Source of the DNA: Gammaproteobacteria bacterium
Lineage (GTDB): Bacteria; Pseudomonadota; Gammaproteobacteria; Pseudomonadales; Azotimanducaceae_A
Assembly (NCBI GenBank): GCA_012960755.1
Contig: DUAT01000110.1
Coordinates: forward strand, 1 to 64,000
DNA: 64,000 nt
Direction: 5' to 3'
The position numbers and the translations under genes were made by a program. Shown piece by piece: positions 17,103 to 25,382 of the stretch; within the stretch, counting starts at the first letter, position 1, and each line of letters starts with the position of its first letter. The notes below the pieces were generated by a model. The model did no database searches. It was not told where the DNA came from and was given only the letters and a program-made list of their open reading frames with translations.

Positions 17103-17558
17103 ATGGACAGTATCAAAGCAGAATGGGCCAGGCGCCCCTGGTGGATGAACCTGATCTGGTTCTTCTGTCTGTATATGACCTTTATCTATATGCCTTTCGA
17201 CATATTCACCAAACCTTTTGAACGCTGGGAAGAAATCTGGTTTGGTTTCACCCTCAGTGGCTGGGCAGCAAAATTAACGGAACCTATTCACTGGCTGATC
17301 TACGGTGCTGGTGCCTACGGGTTCTGGAAAATGAAATCCTGGATGTGGCCATGGGCAGCGGTTTATTGTGCCCAGGTGGTGATTGCGATGGTTGTATTTA
17401 ATCTGTTACAAGCACCCATTGAAGGTGTAGCAGAAAGAGCTCGCGGAGGTGGGCCCATCGCGGCTGCTGTGAGTGCTGTGGTGTTTATGATCCCAACTGT
17501 GGCTTTGTGGCGGGCGAGGGATTTGTTTGGGGTTGATGAGAACAAGGATCCCCAATAA
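17103..17558 (+). CDS. Conserved-looking four-helix membrane protein
   Basis: A 151-residue protein rich in Trp and Met with four hydrophobic segments (LIWFFCLYMTFIYMPFDIF; EPIHWLIYGAGAYGFW; WPWAAVYCAQVVIAMVVFNLL; AAVSAVVFMIPTVALW) and a charged DLFGVDENKDPQ tail. The ATG at 17103 has a strong AGGGGGAG site, so the longer frame starting at 16983 is rejected. I do not recognise the family. It is divergently oriented from the MOSC gene and is followed by a structured intergenic region. Confidence 0.7.
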   Translation: MDSIKAEWARRPWWMNLIWFFCLYMTFIYMPFDIFTKPFERWEEIWFGFTLSGWAAKLTEPIHWLIYGAGAYGFWKMKSWMWPWAAVYCAQVVIAMVVFNLLQAPIEGVAERARGGGPIAAAVSAVVFMIPTVALWRARDLFGVDENKDPQ

Positions 17559-17564
17559 AACTGT

Positions 17565-17633
17565 CGAGCTAGTTGTTTAACATTTGAGGTTATTGCCAAG
17601 CGTCGCCGTTGCGACCACGGGCGTGCTAGCTCG
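17565..17633. other. Structured intergenic element
   Basis: Arms CGAGCTAG (17565-17572) and CTAGCTCG (17626-17633) are perfectly complementary. They enclose two smaller hairpins, GTCGC-CGTT-GCGAC (17602-17615) and CAC-GGGC-GTG (17616-17625). The layout is a closed multi-branch structure just after a stop codon. It could be a transcription terminator without a T-run, a 3'-UTR element or a small RNA. No family is recognised. Confidence 0.4.
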
Positions 17634-17782
17634 GCGCCCCCCAGGAAAGGGACTCCCTCTCAGCTCAACGCGGTTTAACAGATAAACTCCATACGCATTC
17701 CGGAATTTTAGCAAACAAGCCCAAACTATCACCAAACCGTATTGTACTAGGCATCCCATCGGGTCTGGTTTACTCTAGAAAC

Positions 17783-19123
17783 ATGACAAGCTCCGCACAA
17801 CCGAATCAAGCCAGTCGGACCGTTCCCCGCGGCAACGGAGGTCAGACCACCATTTACAAAGCCGGGATGTTCGACTCCCTCAAGATCAGGGATTTCAGAT
17901 TCCTCTGGGTCTCGACCCTGTGCGCGACATTTGCGATGCAAATGCAGATGGTGGCGAGGGGCTGGCTGATCTACGACATGACAAGTTCACCCCTGGCACT
18001 GACCTGGGTCATGTTGTCATTTATGTTGCCGTCATTCCTGTTTTCACTCGTTGGCGGTGTTATCGCCGATCGTCTGCAGAAAAAGCCGATAATGATTGCA
18101 TCGCAAATTCTTAACACCATTGCGACGGTGTTGTTGGCGTACATTATCTATTCCGGCCAGGTGACGTTTACCCACTTTATCCTGTTCGGGCTTTTTAACG
18201 GGACGATTCTGGCGTTCAGCATGCCTGCACGCAGCGCCCTTATTCCGGAAGTCGTTGGCCAGGACAATCTGGTCAACGCCATGGCATTGCAGAGTGCAAC
18301 ATTCAACTTGTCCCGAATTCTTGGCCCTGCGCTTGCCGGAGGCATGATTGCCGTGTTTGCGGCGGGTGATACCACATCGACCCGGGGTGTTGGGATTGTG
18401 TTTTTTGTCATTGCTGGCATGTACCTGACCTCGGTCATTGTGACATCAATGTTACATTACAAGGGCGATCCTCCGGTGCGCGCCAAGAGCTCTCCCCTGG
18501 ACGACCTGAAGGAAGGTTTCCGCTACATGGGGGAGGAGAAAATTATCCTCGGGTTACTGATTATGGGGTTTGTGCCTTTTACCTTCGGATTCTCGGCTTC
18601 TTTTCTATTGCCAGCCTTTAACCAGGACATCATTAATGGCGGCCCTGATGACCTTGGGCTTCTCATGACGGCGATGGGCGCAGGTGCGCTGTGTGGATCT
18701 CTTATTCTTGCGAAGCTGGGTGACTTTAACGGCAAAGGACGGGTGATGTTTGTTGCTGCCTACTTCTGGGCGATCGCGCTGGCGGGTTTTGCACTGACGG
18801 GAAATCTGTTTTCAGCCATGGCATTGGGTGCCATGACAGGTCTATTCAGCGCAATCTTCGGTGCCCTCAACATGAGCATTGTCCAACTGGCCATCAAGCC
18901 GGAAATCCGCGGTCGAGTGATGAGTATCATGATGATGACGCATGGGCTGATGCCGTTTGGCGTGATACCCGTGAGCGCCCTGGCAGAATATGTCGGTATA
19001 GATGTGGCATTGATGTTTGCTGCTGTTATGTTGGTCTTGAGCATGATATTGCTGGGTTATTTCTTTCCTGACTTGCGTAGAATTGATAAAGGCCATGGCG
19101 ACAGCACGCTGGTTGAGCGTTGA
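17783..19123 (+). CDS. MFS transporter, EntS-like (second copy)
   Basis: A 446-residue MFS_3-type transporter: RDFRFLWVSTLCATFAMQMQMVARGWLIYDMTSSPLAL, then GGVIADRLQKKPIMIASQ as the loop 2-3 motif, and about 12 helices overall. It is probably an inner-membrane exporter. About 30 hydrophilic residues precede the first helix, and MFDSLKIRDF (ATG near 17867) is an alternative start closer to the family norm. It shares the fold but not close sequence identity with the transporter at 14830-16161. It is followed after 70 bases by the candidate selenoprotein gene. Confidence 0.82.
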   Translation: MTSSAQPNQASRTVPRGNGGQTTIYKAGMFDSLKIRDFRFLWVSTLCATFAMQMQMVARGWLIYDMTSSPLALTWVMLSFMLPSFLFSLVGGVIADRLQKKPIMIASQILNTIATVLLAYIIYSGQVTFTHFILFGLFNGTILAFSMPARSALIPEVVGQDNLVNAMALQSATFNLSRILGPALAGGMIAVFAAGDTTSTRGVGIVFFVIAGMYLTSVIVTSMLHYKGDPPVRAKSSPLDDLKEGFRYMGEEKIILGLLIMGFVPFTFGFSASFLLPAFNQDIINGGPDDLGLLMTAMGAGALCGSLILAKLGDFNGKGRVMFVAAYFWAIALAGFALTGNLFSAMALGAMTGLFSAIFGALNMSIVQLAIKPEIRGRVMSIMMMTHGLMPFGVIPVSALAEYVGIDVALMFAAVMLVLSMILLGYFFPDLRRIDKGHGDSTLVER

Positions 19124-19193
19124 TCAATGAAATAGAGCAATCTTTTTACCACAGACCCGGTCTTATAAAGATGGACTAAAAAAGGGGAAATGC

Positions 19194-20399
19194 ATGACGT
19201 ACATTACGAGGGTGGCAGAAGAAGAAGCAACTGGTTCGTTAAAACAGGACTTTGAATTTGTATCCGGTTCGTATTCAAAAGCGATGAATATGAAAGTGCC
19301 CACACCCCAGGTCTATACTACAAACACGATTGTCCCAGCCTACTTTCGCTTTGGTGCCGTGCAAAACAGGGTGTTGACCAATGACGGGCAGCATGACCAG
19401 AAACCAGGCCAGGTGCCTAACATCCTGGTGAATTTTGCCCTGTCGTTTTACAGCTCCTGCTTCTACTGAATTGAATCCATTGCGGCCGTGTTGCCGTTCA
19501 TCTATCCCGGTCAGGATGCCAAAGCAATTCTGGAGGATGTTCAGAGTGCGTCAATTCCAGACGTGCACAAACTCATGTTCAACTGGATAGAATCTTTCAC
19601 AAGAGATTCAAGCAGCCTTACCCAGGGTGATATTAATAAACTGTTACAGGGTGGAGTCAGCCATCAGGAGATTGTTGAATGGGCAAATATCGCAGCAACC
19701 CAGACCTGGTTCGTAATGAGTGCCGACGGTGGCGGAATACCATTAGAAGGTAATGCTGTGACGGGTTCTGTGATTGGACTGGAGCGCGAGAAATACCATG
19801 CGGCTGAAGTGTTGACTTCACCAGCGTCTGATACCGAAGTGCAGATCAACGACTTGAGCTGGGTAGACAGGGATGATTCACATATCGGATCCGAACTGAA
19901 GGACTGGGCATCCCGACGATATGGTTTTGTACCTAACTTCTTTATGGCCAATACACTGGCTGCGGGTTATTTTCGACGGCATATCCTTGCCCTGGAACTG
20001 CTGGACCAGCCTCAATCGAAATCACTGGGTGTTGAGCAACACGCCCTGGTTCGACGGCTGGTGAACCGGTTGAATAAGGGTCGCTATTTTGATCAGACCA
20101 CGGTCGATTATCTGAAGTGTCAAAACCCGCAAGCCGAGGTACTACTTGCGCAGGGTATAGCCCAGGGGGATTTTTCAGCTTTCACTGAACAGGACAGGGT
20201 TGTGCTTGCATTCGCCGAGAAGCTGGTGAAAAACGCCTATAAGGTGACGGCGTCGGATGTGAAGCGTTTTCTCGATGTGGGTCTTGATGAAGAGGCTTAT
20301 GTTGACGTTCTCAATACAACGTCTATTCAGACATCCATGGACCGGACGGCGAATGCCCTGGGCATTAAACCTGATGAAAAATCACTGATCGTCAAATGA
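19194..20399 (+). CDS. Candidate selenoprotein: two-domain AhpD/CMD-like protein with CxxU motif
   Basis: The frame runs 401 codons from ATG (19194, good AAGGGG site) to TGA (20397-20399), interrupted once by an in-frame TGA at 19467-19469 (codon 92). The TGA falls in SSCFY-U-IES, exactly where AhpD-like proteins carry the second Cys of their CxxC redox pair, giving C89-F-Y-U92. Downstream, 309 codons remain open, without frameshifts, and end in an ATGA overlap with the next gene. The C-terminal half is a second, degenerate AhpD-like domain (YGFVPNFFMANTLAAGYFRRH... NKGRYFDQTTVDYL) lacking the thiol pair. A hairpin meeting loose bacterial SECIS criteria follows the TGA. Likely role: thiol/selenol peroxidase or redox enzyme. 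The alternative is a TGC-to-TGA nonsense mutation in a pseudogene. No selABCD genes are in the window. Confidence 0.7.
19482..19497 (+). promoter_or_regulatory. Candidate bacterial SECIS hairpin
   Basis: CGGC (19483-19486) pairs with GCCG (19493-19496), extended by a G-U pair (19482/19497), around a six-base loop CGTGTT with G in the second position. The loop begins 17 bases after the in-frame TGA, within the window used for bacterial SECIS elements. A TGAA/TTCA pairing (19472-19475 with 19497-19500) could form a lower stem with a large bulge instead of the G-U pair. The stem is short, so support is moderate. Confidence 0.45.
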
Positions 20400-20890
20400 A
20401 AACATGTGCAGGTCTGTTACTGACTATATTGCTGGTTGGTTGTGACTCTCGGATTGCAAACCATGTACCGGGTTCCAACCCCTGGTTGGACGGCAACCTG
20501 GGCCAGTTTGCTGAATTTGCCAGGGTCGCGGATGAAGGTCCCGTTGTGATGATAAACCTGCTGAAGTTTACCGAGGAAGCAAAAGATGGTTCAGGCACGG
20601 GTGCCGCATCCTATGCGAAATATGGAGAGCTGGCGACACCATTTGTCGAGAAGCACGGTGGCAAACTCATCTGGTCCGGCGTGCCAACCCAGCAACTGGT
20701 GGGAGATATGGACTACGACTGGGATATGGTTTTACTCGTATGGTGGCCAAAGCGACAGAACCTGCTGGACCTGGGCTCTGATGAGGGTTACGAAGCAATT
20801 GCCCATCATCGAATGGATGGCCTGGAACGAACAATGCTTATTGCCCTCGATGAGACATATCCGTTATACGGCCAGTTAACTGAAAAGTAG
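20396..20890 (+). CDS. DUF1330-domain lipoprotein
   Basis: A 164-residue protein. A lipoprotein signal peptide (LLLTILLVGC, Cys16) is followed by a DUF1330-type domain: FARVADEGPVVMINLLKF near residues 40-60, then SYAKYGE and the WDMVLLVWWPKRQNLLDLGSDEGYEAIAHHR region. DUF1330 proteins are small ferredoxin-like folds of unclear function, and a lipid-anchored version is uncommon. Translation is coupled to the upstream selenoprotein candidate through ATGA, which supports full-length translation of that gene. Confidence 0.75.
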   Translation: MKTCAGLLLTILLVGCDSRIANHVPGSNPWLDGNLGQFAEFARVADEGPVVMINLLKFTEEAKDGSGTGAASYAKYGELATPFVEKHGGKLIWSGVPTQQLVGDMDYDWDMVLLVWWPKRQNLLDLGSDEGYEAIAHHRMDGLERTMLIALDETYPLYGQLTEK

Positions 20891-21041
20891 ACCGTTCAAT
20901 TATTGACAACAGGCTTACCCAAAAAACCTAACAAAATTGACCGGGCTGACTGCCGGAAGTGAACCCTGGGTCATACCGATTTTGTATTGCTGAATTTTGA
21001 GTGTTATCCAGATAAAGCGGAACTTACCCGAGGAATAATCC

Positions 21042-21713
21042 ATGCCGCAGTTTGATGACAATCCACGCTTTTTTGATCTGGTAGGCAATGTTCGTTCCAT
21101 GCGCCGCCTTAAACCTGACCCGGTGCCGCTGACGCTTCTGCGACAGGTGCTCAACGCAGGTGTGCAAGCATCGTCGGGTCAAAATACGCAGCCCTGGAAG
21201 TTTGTTGTGGTAAGAGAAGCAGCGAACAAACAGTGGTTTGCGCAGCGCTACCAGGCAGCGATCAAGTCCAGGTTTGGTGCTATTGATAAGATCAAAGACG
21301 AAGATTCTCCCATGGGCAGGCAGATCAAGGCACTTTGCTATCAGATGGATCATATGCAGGATTTTCCTGTGTTATTGCTGGTTTGCGGTGAACGGGACTG
21401 GCCGTTTAAGGTCGCTGAACAAGACCGGGTCGGTCTTGCACCGCCAAACTTCGGCGCGGTGTATCCCTGTGTGCAGAATATCCTGTTGGCATGTCGTGCC
21501 GTCGGGCTTGGGGCGGCGTTAACCACCATGCACCAGGTGTTTGAGGATGAACTCCACGCCCATTTCGAAATTCCGACTGAATTCGGTGTTGTCGTCACCA
21601 TGCCTATCGGTTATCCGATGGGAAAGTTTGGCACGGTACGAAGAAAGCCGGTTGAAGAGAAAACATTCTCAGAAAAATGGGGAACCCCGCTTTGGAATGA
21701 CGCTCCAAACTAA
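21042..21713 (+). CDS. Nitroreductase family FMN oxidoreductase
   Basis: A 223-residue protein with VRSMRRLKPDPVPLTLLRQVLNAGVQASSGQNTQPWKFVVV, the FMN-phosphate and dimer region of nitroreductases, and PNFGAVYPCVQNILLACRAVGLGAALTT in the C-terminal half. It probably forms an FMN-binding homodimer that reduces nitro compounds, quinones or enones with NAD(P)H. GAGGAAT precedes the ATG at 21042. The stop is directly followed by the acylphosphatase ATG, so the two are co-translated. Confidence 0.87.
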   Translation: MPQFDDNPRFFDLVGNVRSMRRLKPDPVPLTLLRQVLNAGVQASSGQNTQPWKFVVVREAANKQWFAQRYQAAIKSRFGAIDKIKDEDSPMGRQIKALCYQMDHMQDFPVLLLVCGERDWPFKVAEQDRVGLAPPNFGAVYPCVQNILLACRAVGLGAALTTMHQVFEDELHAHFEIPTEFGVVVTMPIGYPMGKFGTVRRKPVEEKTFSEKWGTPLWNDAPN

Positions 21714-21986
21714 ATGGTGACTATCCACGCGTTCGTGTCCGGCAGGGTTCAAGGCGTATTTTACCGGGCATCCCTGGCGCGGGAAGCAAAAAGGCTGCAA
21801 CTTACCGGCTTCGTTAGAAACCTTGCAGATGGCCGGGTTGAATTTCTGGCCTTTGGTGAGCCTGGCCAGATAGAAGCCTTGAAGTTGTGGAGCGCCACGG
21901 GCCCGCCCATGGCAAAGGTATCGGGTGTGGAAATTGTAGCCTATTCAGGTGAAGCGCATTTCGATGAATTCACGATTGAATATTAA
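21714..21986 (+). CDS. acyP: Acylphosphatase
   Basis: A 90-residue protein with the acylphosphatase signatures GRVQGVFYR (catalytic Arg and phosphate-binding loop, near residues 10-18) and GFVRNLADGRVEF (catalytic Asn). It hydrolyses the carboxyl-phosphate bond of acyl phosphates in the cytoplasm. The start abuts the nitroreductase stop without a gap. It is convergent with the rhodanese gene. Confidence 0.9.
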   Translation: MVTIHAFVSGRVQGVFYRASLAREAKRLQLTGFVRNLADGRVEFLAFGEPGQIEALKLWSATGPPMAKVSGVEIVAYSGEAHFDEFTIEY

Positions 21987-21995
21987 CCAGGGTGT

Positions 21996-22427
21996 CTAGC
22001 CTTCCTCTTTGGGGCGTCGCATCCAGCGACTGGTTTCGCTGACGTTCTGAATCGTCTCGCCTGCCTTTTGCCAGCCACCAAATCCGGCTTCCACATGTGC
22101 GACATCGGTAAAACCCATGTCCTTCAATGCAATCGTTGCGAATACAGACCTGCCGCCACCGGCACAGAAAAGAATTGTTCTGCGATCTTCCTGGAAGTAA
22201 TCCCGGAAATAAGGGCTCGATGGGCTCGCCCAGAATTCGAGCATACCTCGCGGAGCGTGGATCGCACCAGGGATGGTACCCAGGTCGATGGTCTCCTGAA
22301 TTTCACGGATATCCAGTAGCAGTACATCTTTATTTGCCGCGAGTTCAGCCTTGAGTTCTTCAATGGATAGGTTCTCAATATCCTGTTTCCCTTCATCGAC
22401 GGACTTGAACACATCTTTGATTGCCAT
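21996..22427 (-). CDS. Rhodanese-like sulfurtransferase
   Basis: A 143-residue single-domain rhodanese. LLLDIREIQETIDLGTIPGAIHAPRGMLEFW is the substrate-side half, and ILFCAGGGRSVFA contains the active-site loop with catalytic Cys and closing Arg (CAGGGR). It probably transfers or carries sulfane sulfur in the cytoplasm. It is convergent with acyP and precedes nothing on its strand within 56 bases of the methyltransferase end. Confidence 0.88.
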   Translation of the reverse strand: MAIKDVFKSVDEGKQDIENLSIEELKAELAANKDVLLLDIREIQETIDLGTIPGAIHAPRGMLEFWASPSSPYFRDYFQEDRRTILFCAGGGRSVFATIALKDMGFTDVAHVEAGFGGWQKAGETIQNVSETSRWMRRPKEEG

Positions 22428-22483
22428 TGTTCTATTCCTTACCTCGCTGCTTGTTCAGCAACGTAGCACAGCCTGATCCGTAA

Positions 22484-23020
22484 TTACACAGACGATCGGC
22501 AACAGATACCCTGCATCATCGCAGGTCTGGGATCGTCAACGTACCCCTGATGAAACTCCATGACTTCCAGTGACGTACCGAACACTTCCATAAGTTCATT
22601 CTCACAAAGCAGGAAATCAGGGTTACCGGGTTTGCCGTACTTTTCGTTCCCCAGCATGAACGTCTGGTAAATTAATACGCCGCCCGGAGCCAGAGAATCA
22701 ACAAGGTAAGGGAAGAGGGGGCGATGCAGATAATTACTGACAAGGATGCCATCAAAACCGCTCCCATCCATATTGACTTCAAATGGCCACCGGGTTGGAC
22801 TGGTTTCCAGGTCCGCCTGGACGATCTTGCAACGCGGGTCTGCTGCAAGATCCTCGATGCCAGATACATTGATGTCGACCGCGGTGACCCTGTACCCGGC
22901 TGACAGCAGATATCGGCTGTGTCGACCCGGACCACAGGCGACGTCGAGCACATGTCCCTGGGGATTGATATGCCGCGTGTGCACCGTCACCCAGGTGTTT
23001 GGGGGGTTAGTATGATTCAT
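22484..23020 (-). CDS. SAM-dependent methyltransferase, TehB/Methyltransf_25-like
   Basis: A 178-residue class I methyltransferase: VLDVACGPGRHSRYLLSAGYRVTAVDIN is motif I with the acidic residue that binds the SAM ribose, and DGILVSNYLHRPLFPYL and LAPGGVLIYQTF are the post-motif regions. It is most like small tellurite-resistance-type or thiopurine-type methyltransferases. The substrate is unknown. It is transcribed divergently from the Eis-like gene. Confidence 0.83.
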   Translation of the reverse strand: MNHTNPPNTWVTVHTRHINPQGHVLDVACGPGRHSRYLLSAGYRVTAVDINVSGIEDLAADPRCKIVQADLETSPTRWPFEVNMDGSGFDGILVSNYLHRPLFPYLVDSLAPGGVLIYQTFMLGNEKYGKPGNPDFLLCENELMEVFGTSLEVMEFHQGYVDDPRPAMMQGICCRSSV

Positions 23021-23103
23021 TCGTTTGAGTATAAATGAGTGCTTTCTAACCTCCTATCGAGTTAAGGTAGAATTAACCCGCACGCAAAGAAAGGAATCCC
23101 CTG

Positions 23104-24321
23104 ATGCAGACAGAAATCCGCCCGGCGCGCCCTGACGAAATGGGAGAATTTGGTTCAATTGGTGGCTATGTTTATGGTGGTGCGTTCGGCGATGGCCCGG
23201 AGACGATCACCGCAACGGCGAACCTGCCGGAGTGGACCTTGTGTGCGTTTGTTGATGGCAAGATGGCATCCATGTTTTGCACCATCCCGTTCACCATGCG
23301 TGTCGCAGGCAATGCCATGCCGATGGGGGGTATATCATCGGTGGGTACCCTGCCGGAATTCCGCCGCCAGGGCTTATCCCGAAAACTGATGACGAAAAGC
23401 CTTGAAATGATGCACGAACAGGGCCAAACCGTCGCCTCGCTCTGGGCTTCACAAGCCGCCATCTACCAGCGTTATCAGTTTGCCATGACGACGGTCCTGC
23501 GGAATTATTCTATCGATACGGTGGATATCAGGTTCCATGATGGTCAGGAATCGACCTGCCATGTGCGTCAGTCCACCCCGGCGGAAGATTTCGATACTAT
23601 CAAAGCGCTTTATATAGAATTTATCAGGCATCGCAGCTGTTACCTGCATCGCTCAAAAGCATTCTGGCAGTTCGGGATGATCGAGGAGGTCAGCGAAGAA
23701 GGGCCAACCCGAATCGGATTGAGTTTGGATGCGAACAACCAACCCGTCGGCTACGTTCTTTACACCCTGAGGGGAGACAAGCTGGAACACGCCGCTCGCA
23801 GCCAGGAGATCCGAATCCGCGAAATAGTCTGGCTCAACATGGATGCTTACAGAAGTCTGTGGGAGTTTATTGGCGCTCACGACCTGGTGGGCCGGGTCAG
23901 CTGGAAGAGTGCGCCACTCGATGACCCCATTGCAGAAATACTCGCTGAACCCAGAATGCTGCATACCCGGGACAATGAAGGTATCTGGTTTCGCATCGTT
24001 GATGTTGAAGGGGCACTCGCTGGCAGGGGCTACAAAACTGATGGCAGTATCCGCCTGGGTATTGACGATGATCGTTTAACACCCTGGAATAACGGTGTTT
24101 ATGAACTCAATGTTACCGATGGTGTGGCAGAGGTCAGAAAAACCGATGCGAAACCCGATATCCAGCTCTCCCTCAAAACCCTGTCTTCCCTCTATACCGG
24201 CTTCCGCAGCGCGACCGATCTGGGTAACTGGGGATTCCTGAGAGGTGACGATCAATCCATTGGTGTGGCTAATCAGCTTTTTGCGACGCCGGGGTCGCCG
24301 CATTGTCCTGATCATTTTTAG
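23104..24321 (+). CDS. Eis-like GNAT N-acetyltransferase
   Basis: A 405-residue protein with the three-part Eis layout. An N-terminal GNAT domain carries the acetyl-CoA loop SVGTLPEFRRQGLSRKLM, followed by SLWASQAAIYQRYQFAM; then a second GNAT-like domain; then a C-terminal sterol-carrier-like domain (NGVYELNVTDGVAEVRKT). Family members acetylate amines such as aminoglycosides. The biological substrate here is unknown. The AGGAAT ribosome site precedes the ATG at 23104. Confidence 0.85.
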   Translation: MQTEIRPARPDEMGEFGSIGGYVYGGAFGDGPETITATANLPEWTLCAFVDGKMASMFCTIPFTMRVAGNAMPMGGISSVGTLPEFRRQGLSRKLMTKSLEMMHEQGQTVASLWASQAAIYQRYQFAMTTVLRNYSIDTVDIRFHDGQESTCHVRQSTPAEDFDTIKALYIEFIRHRSCYLHRSKAFWQFGMIEEVSEEGPTRIGLSLDANNQPVGYVLYTLRGDKLEHAARSQEIRIREIVWLNMDAYRSLWEFIGAHDLVGRVSWKSAPLDDPIAEILAEPRMLHTRDNEGIWFRIVDVEGALAGRGYKTDGSIRLGIDDDRLTPWNNGVYELNVTDGVAEVRKTDAKPDIQLSLKTLSSLYTGFRSATDLGNWGFLRGDDQSIGVANQLFATPGSPHCPDHF

Positions 24322-24401
24322 TAATGCATCTGCGTAGTAGAGCATCACAGGTATTTCCTTGCATTTCCAATTACCAAACAGCTAAAAAAGGTTGCTTTCT
24401 A

Positions 24402-24421
24402 ATAGTACGTATACGTACTAT
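24402..24421. promoter_or_regulatory. Perfect 20-base palindromic operator (site 1)
   Basis: ATAGTACGTATACGTACTAT is a perfect palindrome located 88 bases upstream of the first hydratase start (24510). Its arms, ATAGTAC and GTACTAT around a 6-base centre, recur at 36417-36440 before the other half-cluster. This is the kind of dyad bound by a TetR or MarR dimer. The MarR gene at 31530 is the only regulator seen nearby. Confidence 0.65.
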
Positions 24422-24509
24422 ATACTAATAATCTATTATTGTGGCGACAGAACCAGGCCGTAAAATACACTGGGTGCTTGTCACCGGTGTATATAAGAGG
24501 AGCGTAAAA

Positions 24510-25358
24510 ATGGTACAGGAAACCCTGAGTGCGGATTTGGTGGGTGTTGAATTTGATCCGGTGAGCATCTCCTGGAATGAAAAAGACACGATGCTCTATG
24601 CGCTGGGCGTGGGAGCAAAGCCAACTGATGAACTGGACTTTCTTTATGAAGGTAAAGGTCCCCTGGTTTTGCCGACTTATGCCGTTATCCCCGGGATGCG
24701 TGCATTGGGTAACATCGGTCAGGCGGTAAAATTGAAAATTCAGCGGCTGTTACACGGTGAGCAGGGCATTGAGTTATTACGACCGTTGCCCGCGAAAGCA
24801 GACATAACACTGAACAGCCGAATTTCTGAGGTCTGGGACAAGGGTAAAGCTGGAGTCATTGGTGTCACGTCAGAAGGTTCAGATGCCGATGGACCCCTGT
24901 TCAGGACTCATGCCACATTGTTTTATATAGGTGGTGGTGGTTTTGGGGGTGAATCCGGACCCTCAACCAAAGACAAGAATAGTCCACCCGCAAGAGAACC
25001 GGATGTGATTGTCGAACACCAGACCCGGGAAGAACAGGGCGCACTGTATCGCCTGTCAGGAGATCGCGTGGCCCTCCATATTGACCCAGGGTTTGCCCAG
25101 AAGGCTGGCTACGACAGACCCTTTATGCATGGGCTGTGTACTTATGGTTTTGTTGGCAGGGCGATTCTTTCAGGTTTGTGTAGCTCAGATCCAGCGAAAT
25201 TTAAGTCCATGAGTGGACGGTTCGCCGAACGGGTACAGTTTGAAGAGAAAATTGTTACCAAAATGTGGGTTACGGCCCCCGGGAAAGCTGTTGTACAGGC
25301 AGAAAACCAGGACGGTGTTGTGGTCTTGTCACAGGCGTCAGCGACTTTCGCTGAATAG
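24510..25358 (+). CDS. MaoC-like 2-enoyl-CoA hydratase (hydratase 2 type, copy 1)
   Basis: A 282-residue double hot-dog protein. The C-terminal half has the hydratase-2 motif as YRLSGDRVALHIDPGFAQKAGYDRPFMHGLCTYGF, with the catalytic Asp (GD) and His (LH) intact. The usual Asn-Pro between them is replaced by Val-Ala. It resembles the hydratase domain of peroxisomal multifunctional enzyme and steroid/bile-acid side-chain hydratases. It adds water to a trans-2-enoyl-CoA. The ATG at 24510 has a GAGGAG site, and the longer frame from 24441 is rejected. A close paralogue is at 37092-37943. It heads a five-gene operon. Confidence 0.83.
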   Translation: MVQETLSADLVGVEFDPVSISWNEKDTMLYALGVGAKPTDELDFLYEGKGPLVLPTYAVIPGMRALGNIGQAVKLKIQRLLHGEQGIELLRPLPAKADITLNSRISEVWDKGKAGVIGVTSEGSDADGPLFRTHATLFYIGGGGFGGESGPSTKDKNSPPAREPDVIVEHQTREEQGALYRLSGDRVALHIDPGFAQKAGYDRPFMHGLCTYGFVGRAILSGLCSSDPAKFKSMSGRFAERVQFEEKIVTKMWVTAPGKAVVQAENQDGVVVLSQASATFAE

Positions 25359-25382
25359 CACTTTTAAAGACAGGAGCTGGAT

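Noticed and set aside
23041..23090. GTTAA...TTAAC inverted repeat upstream of the Eis-like gene
   Set aside because: Arms of only five A/T-rich bases are likely by chance and have no repeat elsewhere.
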